This document shows positions 1 to 8,783 of a stretch of 64,000 nucleotides of DNA, piece by piece. Origin of the DNA: Candidatus Cardinium hertigii (GTDB taxonomy: Bacteria > Bacteroidota > Bacteroidia > Cytophagales > Amoebophilaceae). The first letter of the stretch is position 1. Every line of letters starts with the position of its first letter. Position numbers and translations under genes: made by a program. The notes under the pieces were generated by a model. The model did no database searches and had not been told where the DNA came from. It was given only the letters and a program-made list of their open reading frames with translations. Where the stretch lies: assembly GCF_003176915.1 (NCBI RefSeq), contig NZ_CP029619.1, forward strand, positions 1,116,001 through 1,180,000, read 5' to 3'.

Positions 1-999
1 TCGTTCTAATGAAAATGCCTCTATTAATGCTTCTTTAGTGAAAACTTCTTGGCTGTTACCAGGGTTCCACCCAAGTAAAGCTAAGAAGTTCCATATTGCC
101 TCTGGCAAATAGCCCTTTTCTCTAAAGCCCTCCTTGACGGTAAGATCTTCCGACTCCCAAGCAATAGGAAAAACAGGGAATCCATATTGATCAGCATGTC
201 GTTTGCTTAATTTACCTTTTCCATCAGGCGATAATAGCAAGGGGAGGTGTACAAATTGAGGCATAGCTGCTTCCCATCCTAAGTAACGGTAAAGCAATAC
301 ATGCAGAGGGGTAGAAGGCAACCATTCTTCTCCACGGATAACATGGGTAACCTGCATCAGGTAATCGTCTATTACATTAGCAAAATGATAGGTAGGGAGT
401 CCATCTGCCTTCAGCAACACTTTATCATCCAGTGTAGCGGTCTCTACTTTTACCCAACCACGGAGGAGATCATAAAAACGTATCGTTTCTTTATGGGGCA
501 TTTTTAAACGTATTACATATGGTTTTCCCGATGCAATCCATTCTGTAACAATGGATGCAGGCAGTGTAAAGGAATTTTTCATTACCCCTCGGCTTACCGC
601 GTTATAGGAAGCCGTTGTTGCCTTAGCTGCTTGCATACGCTCGCGTAGTGCTTCAAGCTCTTCCGCTGTATCAAAAGCATAATAGGCATAACCGCCCGCT
701 AGCAAAGGCTGCAAATACTGCTGGTAAAGCGCTGTGCGTTCAGATTGCCGGTAGGGGCCATATTTCCCTCCTTGTAAGGGACCTGCATCTGGAACAATAC
801 CTAACCAGTGTAAACTTTCTGTAATATATGCCTCTGCACTAGGAATCAGGCGCTTTTTATCGGTATCTTCCATACGCAATAGAAACGTACCCCCCTTTTT
901 TTTAGCAAAAAGATAATTGTACAATAATGTTCGAATGCCCCCTATGTGCAACGCACCGGTTGGGCTAGGCGCAAAGCGGACAGTTGTAGTAGGATGCAT
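1..999 (-). CDS. gltX: Glutamyl-tRNA synthetase, 3' end off window
   Basis: Charges tRNA-Glu with glutamate in the cytoplasm. The reading frame starts at an ATG at 999 and stays open through base 1, giving the first 333 residues; the anticodon-binding C-terminus lies outside the window. Visible class I synthetase signatures are the N-terminal [13 protein letters not shown] (HIGH motif, about residues 9-21) and [10 protein letters not shown] (KMSKS-type loop, about residues 260-269). The family is usually 480-510 residues, so about two thirds is present. No frameshift is seen. The gene stands alone, about 95 bp from the end of the next minus-strand gene. Identity is secure from the two catalytic motifs and collinear family-like sequence between them. 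Confidence 0.93.
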   Translation of the reverse strand, partial: MHPTTTVRFAPSPTGALHIGGIRTLLYNYLFAKKKGGTFLLRMEDTDKKRLIPSAEAYITESLHWLGIVPDAGPLQGGKYGPYRQSERTALYQQYLQPLLAGGYAYYAFDTAEELEALRERMQAAKATTASYNAVSRGVMKNSFTLPASIVTEWIASGKPYVIRLKMPHKETIRFYDLLRGWVKVETATLDDKVLLKADGLPTYHFANVIDDYLMQVTHVIRGEEWLPSTPLHVLLYRYLGWEAAMPQFVHLPLLLSPDGKGKLSKRHADQYGFPVFPIAWESEDLTVKEGFREKGYLPEAIWNFLALLGWNPGNSQEVFTKEALIEAFSLER

Positions 1000-1093
1000 A
1001 TTTTTTACTTGAATTATGATTGTTCTTTACATAAATTATCCCGTATGCATAAAGCCTATCCATGCCTACTACGGGTAAAGATAAACGCGGTAG

Positions 1094-1852
1094 TTATCTT
1101 TTTTCTAGGAAAGTCCAATTCCATTTTAGGTAGAAGGTTAAGCCTAGGTTTATACCGTGTAGGATTATATGGCCAGGCATGTCAATAGGTTGCGCACTAT
1201 GCTGGCTCCATGGAAACGTCAGGCCCAGTTGCATACCGCCATAAAGAGCAGGCATTCTTCTAAATAATTTACATTCAGAACCTAAAATTAATTTAGCCCA
1301 ATGGACCTTATTTACAAACTGCTGCCCATATCCTATACCAACATAGGCGTGGGTAATAGGATTGGGCTGCATTACATATTGCAATAGGCCTGTGGCATAG
1401 CCTTGTTGTACAGTATGTTTTGTAGGTGGTGTTGACGTATCCTTGCTATAACGTGCATAGCCCATATCCAGGGCGCATGCTATATTACCTCGGCAATAAA
1501 CGTCTACACCACCCTCATAATAACCTTTTTTTTCCCCTATGCAGCATAGTAAGCCAAGGTAATTCAATCGGATACCTATATGTTGTAGCAATGGGCTATA
1601 GAGGGCAGTTTGTATGGTTTGGGGAATAAAGAGCGATTGTAGGGATTCCATCGCATTTTTAGGGACTGTTTTAACCAATGGAACTTCTGTTGCTTCCGTA
1701 TCCGTTTCTTGGGCGGAAGGTTCTGTTTTTGTAGCATTCCCTATAGGAGGGGTCGTGTTTTCTATAGGAGGGGTCGTGTTTCCTAAAACGGCAATGCTAC
1801 CTATCAGGGTATGCGTCAAAAAGCAACAGCAGAGGACACGTAGGTACAGCAT
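1094..1852 (-). CDS. Putative outer-membrane protein with signal peptide
   Basis: A 252-residue protein of unknown function. It opens with a signal-peptide-like stretch (MLYLRVLCCCFLTHTLIGSI, then VLGNTT). Next comes a short Thr/Pro repeat (NTTPPIENTTPPIGN, about residues 25-40), then alternating hydrophobic and polar segments rich in Gly, Tyr and Leu and ending in an aromatic-rich C-terminus, which suits a small outer-membrane beta-barrel. The Thr/Pro repeat lies in an 18-bp direct repeat near 1741-1785. It sits between gltX and prmC on the same strand but is not functionally linked to either. The barrel assignment is inference from composition; no family was recognised. Confidence 0.6.
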   Translation of the reverse strand: MLYLRVLCCCFLTHTLIGSIAVLGNTTPPIENTTPPIGNATKTEPSAQETDTEATEVPLVKTVPKNAMESLQSLFIPQTIQTALYSPLLQHIGIRLNYLGLLCCIGEKKGYYEGGVDVYCRGNIACALDMGYARYSKDTSTPPTKHTVQQGYATGLLQYVMQPNPITHAYVGIGYGQQFVNKVHWAKLILGSECKLFRRMPALYGGMQLGLTFPWSQHSAQPIDMPGHIILHGINLGLTFYLKWNWTFLEKR

Positions 1853-1899
1853 GCATTTAAATGTTAAATAATTTTACCAAGGGTTATTGTATAGTTGGG

Positions 1900-2784
1900 T
1901 TAACGTACTGCTATTACCCATCTTTCTTTTGCGTGTATATCTCGGTGCAAAGCGATTTGGTTAAATCCCCTTTGCTGTAGCAAAGCTACGATTTTCTTAC
2001 CTAATGTTTCGTTGATCTCTAGGCAAAGTATACCGTTTAAGCTTAAATGGTGCCATGCCAAATAGCTGATATGCTTATAAAATAGCAAAGGATCCGCATC
2101 ATCTACAAATAAAGCCAAATGCGGTTCATAATTTAATACATTGGGCAGCATCTGTTTTTTTTCTTGTTTCCGGACATAGGGAGGGTTGCTAACCATGAGG
2201 GACCAGTAGGAGGAAGGCAGCACATCTGTTAGCATGTTCAGCTTCATAAAGTTTACGGCTGCACCTAATTGTTGGGCATTATAGCGCGCAATATCCAATG
2301 CTTTTTGGCTGATATCTAAGGCCTCTACACTTGCCTGTGGAAATTGTTGTTTCAGTGTGATGGCGATGCAACCACTTCCTGTACCTAAGTCTAGTATAGC
2401 AGCTGGCGTTGCTATGCGGTTTACTAAGTAGGTGACCCATTCTTCTGTTTCTGGTCTTGGAATGAATACGTCTGCTGTTACCTTAAAATAGTTTCCTGCG
2501 AAGTAGGCTGATCCTAGGATGTATTGGAGTGGTTCCTGTTGGTTTATTCTGTTTACCGCTTCTAGTAGTTTGTGTTGTATAGCAGGTGTAATAACTACAA
2601 ACGTGTCGAGTATAAAATCTGTTGCATCAATTGGAAAATAAAAACTTACCAATTGTTTAACTATGGCCTGACATTCCCTTTGATGCTGTATAGTTCGTAT
2701 CACTGCTTGATACAGTAGACCGCATAGTTTTTGTAAGGAGAGGGTTTCTTGCTTTAAAGCCGCCCAATAGGATGGTAGATGCAT
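1900..2784 (-). CDS. prmC: Peptide chain release factor N5-glutamine methyltransferase
   Basis: Methylates the glutamine of the GGQ motif in release factors RF1 and RF2, using S-adenosylmethionine. The 294-residue protein has a helical N-terminal domain (about 1-90), an IPRPETEEW segment (108-116), the SAM-binding LDLGTGSGC (141-149) and the substrate-binding NPPY (200-203), the arrangement that defines PrmC/HemK. Length is normal (270-300). The gene is transcribed away from hflX, and the roughly 200-bp gap between them must hold both promoters. No damage is seen. Assignment is firm from the NPPY motif together with the PRPETE segment. Confidence 0.93.
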   Translation of the reverse strand: MHLPSYWAALKQETLSLQKLCGLLYQAVIRTIQHQRECQAIVKQLVSFYFPIDATDFILDTFVVITPAIQHKLLEAVNRINQQEPLQYILGSAYFAGNYFKVTADVFIPRPETEEWVTYLVNRIATPAAILDLGTGSGCIAITLKQQFPQASVEALDISQKALDIARYNAQQLGAAVNFMKLNMLTDVLPSSYWSLMVSNPPYVRKQEKKQMLPNVLNYEPHLALFVDDADPLLFYKHISYLAWHHLSLNGILCLEINETLGKKIVALLQQRGFNQIALHRDIHAKERWVIAVR

Positions 2785-2988
2785 GGGATATTTATAGAAC
2801 CTTACTATCCATTATTGCCTCAAGGTAATAAACCGATATACCTAATATACCCTATAAATATACGATTAAAAACTTGTCCAAGTAAATAGGACTAAGGGCG
2901 TGCTGTCTTTTTGGATTTCATCTAGGAAAAATCTACTTTGCTAGGGAAGGTTGTAAGGTAGGGTACTAAACAATAAAAGAATCATTCT

Positions 2989-4209
2989 ATGCTAGCACAC
3001 AGTCCGCATCAGACTAAGGAGATGGCCAATGAGCCTGCAAAAACAGCTGTTCTCATTGCGTTGGTTACCGGCAATCAGCCATTGGCTAAAGCAGAGGAAT
3101 ATCTTCTAGAGCTTGCTTCTTTGGCAGATACATGGGGCTTAACCGTAGTTAAAAAATTTATACAAAAGTTACCCCATCCACATAATGCTACTTTTGTAGG
3201 AAAAGGAAAAGTAGCAGAGATAGCTGCTTTTATTAAAGCAGAGCATATTGGGTATGCCATTTTTGACGATGAGCTTTCCTTTGCGCAGGTACGTAATTTA
3301 GAAAGCGCATTATCCTGCTGCATATTAGATAGGAACTTATTGATTCTTAATATCTTTGCTATGCGTGCCCAAACCAAGCAAGCCAAGGCACAGGTAGAAT
3401 TAGCGCAATACCAATACCTTTTACCTAGGCTTGTAAGGATGTGGACCCATCTTTCGAGTCAAAAGGGGGGGAGTGCAGGGATGCGTGGTCCTGGTGAGAA
3501 AGAGCTAGAAACAGACAAAAGGATTATCCAGTATAAAATTAATTGCTTACGCAAGAAATTAGCGCATATAGCGCAGCAATCTATTACAAGAAGCAAGCTT
3601 CGCAGCAAGTTGATTCGCGTAGCGTTGATAGGGTATACCAATGTAGGTAAATCTACTATCATGCGTCTTTTGTCTAAGGCATCTGTTTTAGCAGATGACA
3701 AACCTTTTGCTACGGTAGATACTACGGTACGCAAGGTAGTATTGCAGGAGCATGTTTTTTTACTAGCTGATACAGTAGGGTTTATTCGGAAGTTACCGCA
3801 TACATTGATAGCATGTTTTAAATCTACCTTAACAGAAATCAAAGAAGCGGATCTGCTTTTACATGTTGTAGATGCATCTTATCCTGATTTTCAAGAACAA
3901 ATAAATATTGTAAAGGGTACATTGGCGGAGATAGGGGCAGCGGCTATCCCTGCTATGTTTGTTTTTAATAAGATAGATGCAATAGATCAGCCGGTACAAA
4001 ACAATACGCATGATACAGTGCAAGCTATGGTCACCCCTATGGATGTTGCTTTACGTGCCTTAGAGGGGCAATATAAGGATACCGCTGCTGTGTTGCCTAC
4101 TGTTTTTATTTCTGTTTTACAGCAGTGGAATGTAGCTATTTTAAAAGAAGCCATTGCAAAAGCAGTAGCGCATGTTCAGCAGAACAGGTATGTACCAAGT
4201 AGTTTTTAA
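2989..4209 (+). CDS. hflX: GTPase HflX
   Basis: A ribosome-associated GTPase that in other bacteria splits stalled or stressed ribosomes. The 406 residues show the HflX N-terminal domain, the glycine-rich linker GGSAGMRGPGE (160-170) with the following coiled segment, and then a G domain with G1 GYTNVGKST (215-223), G3 DTVGF (261-265) and G4 NKID (327-330). Length fits the family (about 400). It is divergent from prmC. The start at 2989 gives a short variable tail before the conserved VLIALVTG; the in-frame ATG at residue 12 would also work. Intact. Confidence 0.92.
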   Translation: MLAHSPHQTKEMANEPAKTAVLIALVTGNQPLAKAEEYLLELASLADTWGLTVVKKFIQKLPHPHNATFVGKGKVAEIAAFIKAEHIGYAIFDDELSFAQVRNLESALSCCILDRNLLILNIFAMRAQTKQAKAQVELAQYQYLLPRLVRMWTHLSSQKGGSAGMRGPGEKELETDKRIIQYKINCLRKKLAHIAQQSITRSKLRSKLIRVALIGYTNVGKSTIMRLLSKASVLADDKPFATVDTTVRKVVLQEHVFLLADTVGFIRKLPHTLIACFKSTLTEIKEADLLLHVVDASYPDFQEQINIVKGTLAEIGAAAIPAMFVFNKIDAIDQPVQNNTHDTVQAMVTPMDVALRALEGQYKDTAAVLPTVFISVLQQWNVAILKEAIAKAVAHVQQNRYVPSSF

Positions 4210-4553
4210 TACTACGTTGTAAATTCATCATCCTATGCAAAGCCATGCATGCTTCCTGTGCATGGATGAACATGCGAATGCGTGAAGCGTTCCAAATTTT
4301 TTCCAAGTCCAGCGGTAGGAAGGGACGCTATAGCAATTTTCTCCATTGAAGCCTATAACAGCCAATGATAGAGCCATGGAAGATGGCTTTATAAGATAGT
4401 GTAGCGCATGTCCTCATTTGATATTATATAATTTATTGATAATCAATTATATAATATATATGTACTGTAAGAGTATCTTTTGATCAGTACATTATTTAAA
4501 CTATTGTTTTTACATATAGATTATTGATTTGCAAACAAAAATCATTGCAATAA
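4210..4553. other. Intergenic region with one weak hairpin
   Basis: About 345 bp between hflX and the first lipoprotein gene. It holds a 7-bp inverted repeat (CCATGCA/TGCATGG, 4243-4249 and 4259-4265) about 35 bp after the hflX stop. This could be a terminator, but no T-run follows. The remainder is AT-rich and presumably carries the promoter of the next gene. I see no ORF or RNA gene. Confidence 0.35.
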
Positions 4554-4653
4554 TTTGTTTTTTCGCTTAAGATTAACTATAATCCTTTTAGAGTTTTTAA
4601 GTTTCTTATTTCATAAACTAATTCAAGGAATTATGGTTACAAAATGTAGGGCT

Positions 4654-5766
4654 ATGCGGTCTACCTATACAAAAGGCATAAGCGTTCTATTGGTTGCATG
4701 GAGTTCTTTTGTGTTATGGGGATGCAATCGAATGGATATGGAAGGGGGAAGAAATAGTCGATCACAGAGATCTTCCGAAACGGCTATCCTAGTGGAATTG
4801 GAAGAAGTTGGAAGTAAGCCTGAAAAATATTACAACGAATTTGTAAAAAATGAACTAGATGCACTGGAAAAAATGGAAGCTATTATGCACCCCTTGCTTC
4901 TAGAATTATGGTTGCAAGAACAAGAAAATAAATCTGGTAAATGGCAGGCTATAATAAGTGGAATCAAAGATTTTTTATTAAGAAACATTCCTAGTGGTCT
5001 AGGATTGGCAGTAGTTGGTATTCCAATAGTATATTATTTAAGGAGTCTAAGTCCAGCTTGCCCGCTTTCTGATCAGAATACGGAAATAGACAAAGCGCTT
5101 ACAGATGCAAGCGGTAACCTTACAGTTATCAATTTTGGCTATGCGAGTCGTGCTTTAAAAGCGATTTGTAACCATGGGAATACGAAGAGTTACTATTATT
5201 CAGATGCAAGGAGTATTTTCCCATTTATAAATGAGACAATTTTTGATCCTTTAGTTCAGAAGTGGTATCGTGCATGCCCTAGTCAAGACTTAGGTAGAGG
5301 AAGAATAACGGGATTCTTTTTAGCTGGTGCGGCGGGGGTTATCCTACCTCCATGGGGTTTGAACGGATTGAGGGGTGCAGTAATTAACGGTCTTTCAAAT
5401 ACATCGAACAGAATAATTTTTTGTGGTTTAAAGAAGTGTTATCACTTTTTAGACAAATGGAAAGAAGAGCATTGTTTGTCCGATGATGCATTATTGCTTC
5501 TTAAGCATAACATAGCAATCCAATGTAAAAAGTTGGAGAATAATCTGCAGGGATCCGATAAGGAAAAGGACAAAAAGAAGGTTTTAGCTGATTCAATTAT
5601 TTTGCTAGACCAGATAAAAAAACGTATAGCAAGCATCTCTGATACAGAAAAAAAAATAGAATTCAAGAATATGTGTTTGACTTTGCTGCGAAACATAGAA
5701 CGAGAAGGAGAAGCAAACACTAGGTTTCGCCAAATGGTTGAATATATATTTGATTCAAATAGATAA
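4654..5766 (+). CDS. Putative multi-domain lipoprotein, WGC lipobox
   Basis: Function unknown. From ATG 4654 the protein begins MRSTYTKG, then a hydrophobic segment ending FVLWGCNR, a clear type II signal peptide with Cys as the likely lipidated residue. A longer frame opens at 4555 and an alternative ATG lies at 4633; the lipobox favours 4633 or 4654. After the signal come a charged linker, a hydrophobic segment (GLGLAVVGIPIVYYL), a second Gly/Ala-rich hydrophobic stretch (FFLAGAAGVILPPWG) and a C-terminal helical region rich in Lys and Glu. The next gene has the same layout and LWGCNR lipobox, so the two look like diverged paralogues. Probably a cell-envelope or host-facing protein; that is inference. 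Confidence 0.65.
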   Translation: MRSTYTKGISVLLVAWSSFVLWGCNRMDMEGGRNSRSQRSSETAILVELEEVGSKPEKYYNEFVKNELDALEKMEAIMHPLLLELWLQEQENKSGKWQAIISGIKDFLLRNIPSGLGLAVVGIPIVYYLRSLSPACPLSDQNTEIDKALTDASGNLTVINFGYASRALKAICNHGNTKSYYYSDARSIFPFINETIFDPLVQKWYRACPSQDLGRGRITGFFLAGAAGVILPPWGLNGLRGAVINGLSNTSNRIIFCGLKKCYHFLDKWKEEHCLSDDALLLLKHNIAIQCKKLENNLQGSDKEKDKKKVLADSIILLDQIKKRIASISDTEKKIEFKNMCLTLLRNIEREGEANTRFRQMVEYIFDSNR

Positions 5767-5942
5767 CGTTTTTATGTAATAGGAATGTTTATACGATAGG
5801 TTATATTAAAACCCGATTTAAATTTAAAGGCTAAAAAAATAACGAGCAAATGAAACAAGTAAGAAAGTTATACAATATGTTGGTAGGCTTTATCTTTATG
5901 ATTAAGCATAACTATACAGCTTATGGTGGTTACGTACGTTTC

Positions 5943-7073
5943 ATGCGTACAATAGCAATTGGGCTATTTGTAGTTTCTTTATGGGGTTGCAATCGCGTAA
6001 ATAATAATGTAAGAGGGGAAAATCCTCGCCCCAATGGTGGGGAGTCATCCTCTCAAACAAACGAGGACAGTTATTCAGAAGACAGTAATGGCAGTTTAGA
6101 AAGCGATGAGGAACTAAATTTAGCAAACAATGTTTCCTATTTAATAACCGCGTTAGTTGGCTCACTGCCAGAAGCTAGTATTGCTAAGTATTGCTCTTCA
6201 AAGTGTATAAAATGGGGCAAGGTAGCAACACAAATCGCTACATTGGTTCTAATAGCTATAGCCACAGAATTTTGGTTTGATGGTTCTTTTTCTGCTTATG
6301 AGAACCTTTTTCCGTTACTATGGGTTGGGGCAGCAAGCGAAATAGCGAATTTCTCAACTAGCATGCTATTTAATATGACAGCCGAGTGGCGGGGAGAGTG
6401 TGGGCCAAAGCTAATATCTTTACCAGAAGGGGCAAGCTATACGCTAGGCGTATCCTCTTATAATAAGAGTAATAAGAGTGATGTTCTTAAGGCTGTGTAT
6501 AAGGATAAGTATGATAGTGTTAATAGTTCAATATATAATTTAACTAGTAGGCAAAAAGGGACTTTGAATCATACATTAAATGAGGCTTTTCATAACGTGC
6601 AGCAGGGGTATTCGCCTTGTTTAGTGGTAGGAGGAGGGGCAGTAGCATCGCTTGTAAGTATATACCTGATTCCTAAAGTTTATGACTGCTGTATGGGTCG
6701 GTGTGTAGCGGGATATAACTATCATCGGGTTTATAAGACAAACACAAAGGGGGGGGTAATATATGATTTTCTGAATAAGCTAGACACTCAAATCAATAAA
6801 TGTACAATGGAAACAATACAAGACAGAGCAAAGGAAAAAGAAGTTTTAAGAAAATATGTAAAGAGCGGATTAAATTGGATATCTATGTTATTAATACGTA
6901 ACAAAGAAAAATCAAGAAGAGAGAACGAGGAGGCGGAGTCACAGTTAGATCTGGTATTGCGTTCATTAGAAAACGTATCAGACCTTTATCCGAGAGAAAA
7001 GCAAAAATTAGAGAATGCATTATTGTTAATTGAAGGGCGTAATAGGGAAGTACGTGGTGATTTTCTTGTTTAG
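5943..7073 (+). CDS. Putative lipoprotein with internal TM segments, paralogue of upstream gene
   Basis: Function unknown. From ATG 5943 it starts MRTIAIGLFVVSLWGCNR, a compact lipoprotein signal with Cys about residue 16; the frame is open back to 5850 but that extension adds nothing signal-like. An acidic, Ser/Asn-rich linker follows (about 20-60). Then come hydrophobic segments around VATQIATLVLIAIA, LFPLLWVGAASEIA and CLVVGGGAVASLVSIYLI, and a C-terminal charged helical tail. The same plan (LWGCNR lipobox, polar linker, membrane-like segments, basic coiled tail) is seen in the gene at 4654. The internal hydrophobic segments are unusual for a lipoprotein; they may insert into a membrane or form a helical toxin-like core. 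Confidence 0.65.
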   Translation: MRTIAIGLFVVSLWGCNRVNNNVRGENPRPNGGESSSQTNEDSYSEDSNGSLESDEELNLANNVSYLITALVGSLPEASIAKYCSSKCIKWGKVATQIATLVLIAIATEFWFDGSFSAYENLFPLLWVGAASEIANFSTSMLFNMTAEWRGECGPKLISLPEGASYTLGVSSYNKSNKSDVLKAVYKDKYDSVNSSIYNLTSRQKGTLNHTLNEAFHNVQQGYSPCLVVGGGAVASLVSIYLIPKVYDCCMGRCVAGYNYHRVYKTNTKGGVIYDFLNKLDTQINKCTMETIQDRAKEKEVLRKYVKSGLNWISMLLIRNKEKSRRENEEAESQLDLVLRSLENVSDLYPREKQKLENALLLIEGRNREVRGDFLV

Positions 7074-7213
7074 AAAGTTGGCAGGTTAAAAAGATCATAA
7101 TGCGGATGCTACTGTTTAAATGCTTTTGAATACAGTTACAATAAATTTGGAACTGTACGCAATAATTGTTCTATTCTGTGTTCGTTCAATAGGAAAGAAA
7201 ATAATTTTTAAAT

Positions 7214-8008
7214 ATGAGAACCCATTTCAAAAATTTAGCAACAGCAGTTGTATTATATATTGTTGTGTTAGCAAAATCGTGCAGTAAAGAAAATATTGTT
7301 ATTTCACCTACAAAGGATAAGGGAGGAGGACCACAGCTGATGCAGCATAAGTTTGCTAGCCCAGCTAAGGCATTACAAGGTGATGATTCGATTTTAGATG
7401 ATGGCACAGCAATGGAAACAGCTGATGATTATTCGGAAGAGGAACAACAGGATAACCCTGATACTGTTCTGCAAAAAAATAATAATTTATTACGGAGGCG
7501 TAAGCCTAACAATCGGGGTTCGTCTCTCTCTAGCCATAGCAGTAAGAACCCAAATAGTGGTCAAGGAAGTAAACAATCCTTATTAGAATTGCCCTTATTA
7601 GAATTGCTAAAGAATAAACTAAAAGAAATAGAGCAGTTAAAGCAAAAGGAAAGCGAGATATGGACGGGATTTAACATGAGATATAAAAAGATAAAAATCT
7701 GTTTAGACTTACAAAAATCACTAGCCCTTGCGGTAGCAGGAAGTTGTACGAAGGGAGATATAAAGAATCTCTACCAAGAAGTGCAAAACAGGAAAGAGGA
7801 ATTAAAGAAGGTCATCATAAAGGGAGATAAAATCCTTGAAGAGGTAAAGAAGCTAAAAATGCAAAGGAATCAATCGAAATCAGATACAAAAGCTGGTGCA
7901 ATACAAAACAAAGTGCAAGCTTATAACGCTATATTAAAATCATATGTAGAGCAATATTGTGGTCTAGAACGACAACTTCAGTGGATAGCTTCTGAAGAGG
8001 GTAGGTAG
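7214..8008 (+). CDS. Secreted coiled-coil protein, possible lipoprotein
   Basis: Function unknown, 264 residues. The N-terminus has a short basic region and a hydrophobic stretch (NLATAVVLYIVVLAKSCS) that could be a poor lipobox ending at Cys or an ordinary signal peptide. Residues about 60-120 are low-complexity and Ser/Asn-rich. From about residue 125 to the end the sequence is Lys/Glu/Leu-rich with heptad character (ELLKNKLKEIEQLKQKESE, later ILEEVKKLKMQ). The last 75 codons and the following intergenic DNA are duplicated about 645 bp downstream, where they are joined to another lipoprotein gene. No similarity recognised outside that copy. Confidence 0.6.
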   Translation: MRTHFKNLATAVVLYIVVLAKSCSKENIVISPTKDKGGGPQLMQHKFASPAKALQGDDSILDDGTAMETADDYSEEEQQDNPDTVLQKNNNLLRRRKPNNRGSSLSSHSSKNPNSGQGSKQSLLELPLLELLKNKLKEIEQLKQKESEIWTGFNMRYKKIKICLDLQKSLALAVAGSCTKGDIKNLYQEVQNRKEELKKVIIKGDKILEEVKKLKMQRNQSKSDTKAGAIQNKVQAYNAILKSYVEQYCGLERQLQWIASEEGR

Positions 8009-8102
8009 TTAGTGTGGTAATAAAATAATTTTTGTCTGGATTAAAGCGTTAAGGTAAGCATAAGTTTATGTAGGGAGATTGTACATTTCCAATGGTTGTC
8101 GG

Positions 8103-8138
8103 TTTGTTAAAATTTGAATAAAAATAAAGTGGATAAAT
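8103..8138 (+). promoter_or_regulatory. Conserved upstream box of the SxLSDQL lipoprotein family
   Basis: TTTGTTAAA starts 36 bp before the ATG at 8139 and is followed by an A-rich stretch. The same box lies 36, 34 and 29 bp before the three paralogue starts at 8784, 10335 and 11442. It is probably promoter or leader, although no exact Bacteroidota -33/-7 pair is seen. Confidence 0.4.
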
Positions 8139-8435
8139 ATGAAAAGAAGAATGATTCAACTAGGTAGGTATGGCGTATGTTATTTTTTCATGCTATGCTC
8201 TATAGGCTGTAGTAGGCTAAGCGATCAGCTAGAGGCACAAAAAAGAAAACATACAGCTTTTACAGCAGCAAGCAGTAACGCGGTAAGTAGAAGCGGAAGG
8301 CAAAGAGACAGCAACAGGACAGCTATATTTACGTGGGGAACATTCCTAAGGGTATTGATGCTTGAGTCCGTATTACAAGCAGGTCCTACCACTACATACG
8401 GTCAAAATCTTAGTAGAAATCAAAACGTACCTTAA
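8139..8435 (+). CDS. Truncated lipoprotein of the IGCSxLSDQL family (chimeric locus)
   Basis: A 98-residue product. It begins MKRRMIQLGRYGVCYFF with lipobox SIGC followed by SRLSDQL, so it should be exported and lipidated. Its first 85 or so residues are almost identical to the 438-residue protein at 8784, after which the frame runs into DNA derived from the upstream coiled-coil gene and stops (ending NLSRNQNVP). It is therefore the 5' part of a duplicated gene cut short at the duplication junction near 8405. The signal peptide and upstream box are intact, so a short lipoprotein may still be made. It could equally be classed as a pseudogene. Confidence 0.55.
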   Translation: MKRRMIQLGRYGVCYFFMLCSIGCSRLSDQLEAQKRKHTAFTAASSNAVSRSGRQRDSNRTAIFTWGTFLRVLMLESVLQAGPTTTYGQNLSRNQNVP

Positions 8436-8640
8436 AAAGCAATTAAATAGCGACATAGAGGAAGGAGCTAAAATCCTTGAAGAGGTAAAGAAGCTAAAAA
8501 TGCAAAGGAAGCAATCGAAATCAGATACAAAACAAGCTGATGCAATACAAAACAACGTGCAAGCTTGTAACACTAAATTAACATCATATAGAGATAAATA
8601 TCTTAATCTAGAACGGAAACTTCAGGGGATAAGCTTCTGA
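8405..8640 (+). pseudogene. Fragment of the coiled-coil gene at 7214 (3' part)
   Basis: In a different frame from the truncated lipoprotein it overlaps, this stretch encodes a segment matching the C-terminal third of the 264-residue protein (shared ILEEVKKLKMQR, QSKSDTK, LERKLQ versus LERQLQ). It has no start or signal of its own and is the trailing half of the tandem duplication. A frame is open from 8362. Divergence is higher here than in the flanking intergenic copy, suggesting relaxed selection. Confidence 0.6.
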
Positions 8641-8747
8641 AGAGGGTAGGTAGTTAGTGTAGTAATAAAATAATTTTTGTCTGGATTAAAGCGTTAAGGT
8701 AAGCATAAGTTTATGTAGGGAGATTGTACATTTCCAATGGTTGTCGG

Positions 8748-8783
8748 TTTGTTAAAATTTGAATAAAAATAAAGTGGATAAAT
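8748..8783 (+). promoter_or_regulatory. Conserved upstream box, second copy
   Basis: TTTGTTAAA and the A-rich stretch after it are identical to those at 8103 and lie 36 bp before the ATG at 8784, as part of the 645-bp duplication. Confidence 0.4.

Noticed and set aside
8139-8640. Programmed frameshift fusing the truncated lipoprotein with the coiled-coil fragment
   Set aside because: There is no slippery heptamer at the overlap, and the structure is fully explained by a tandem duplication junction.
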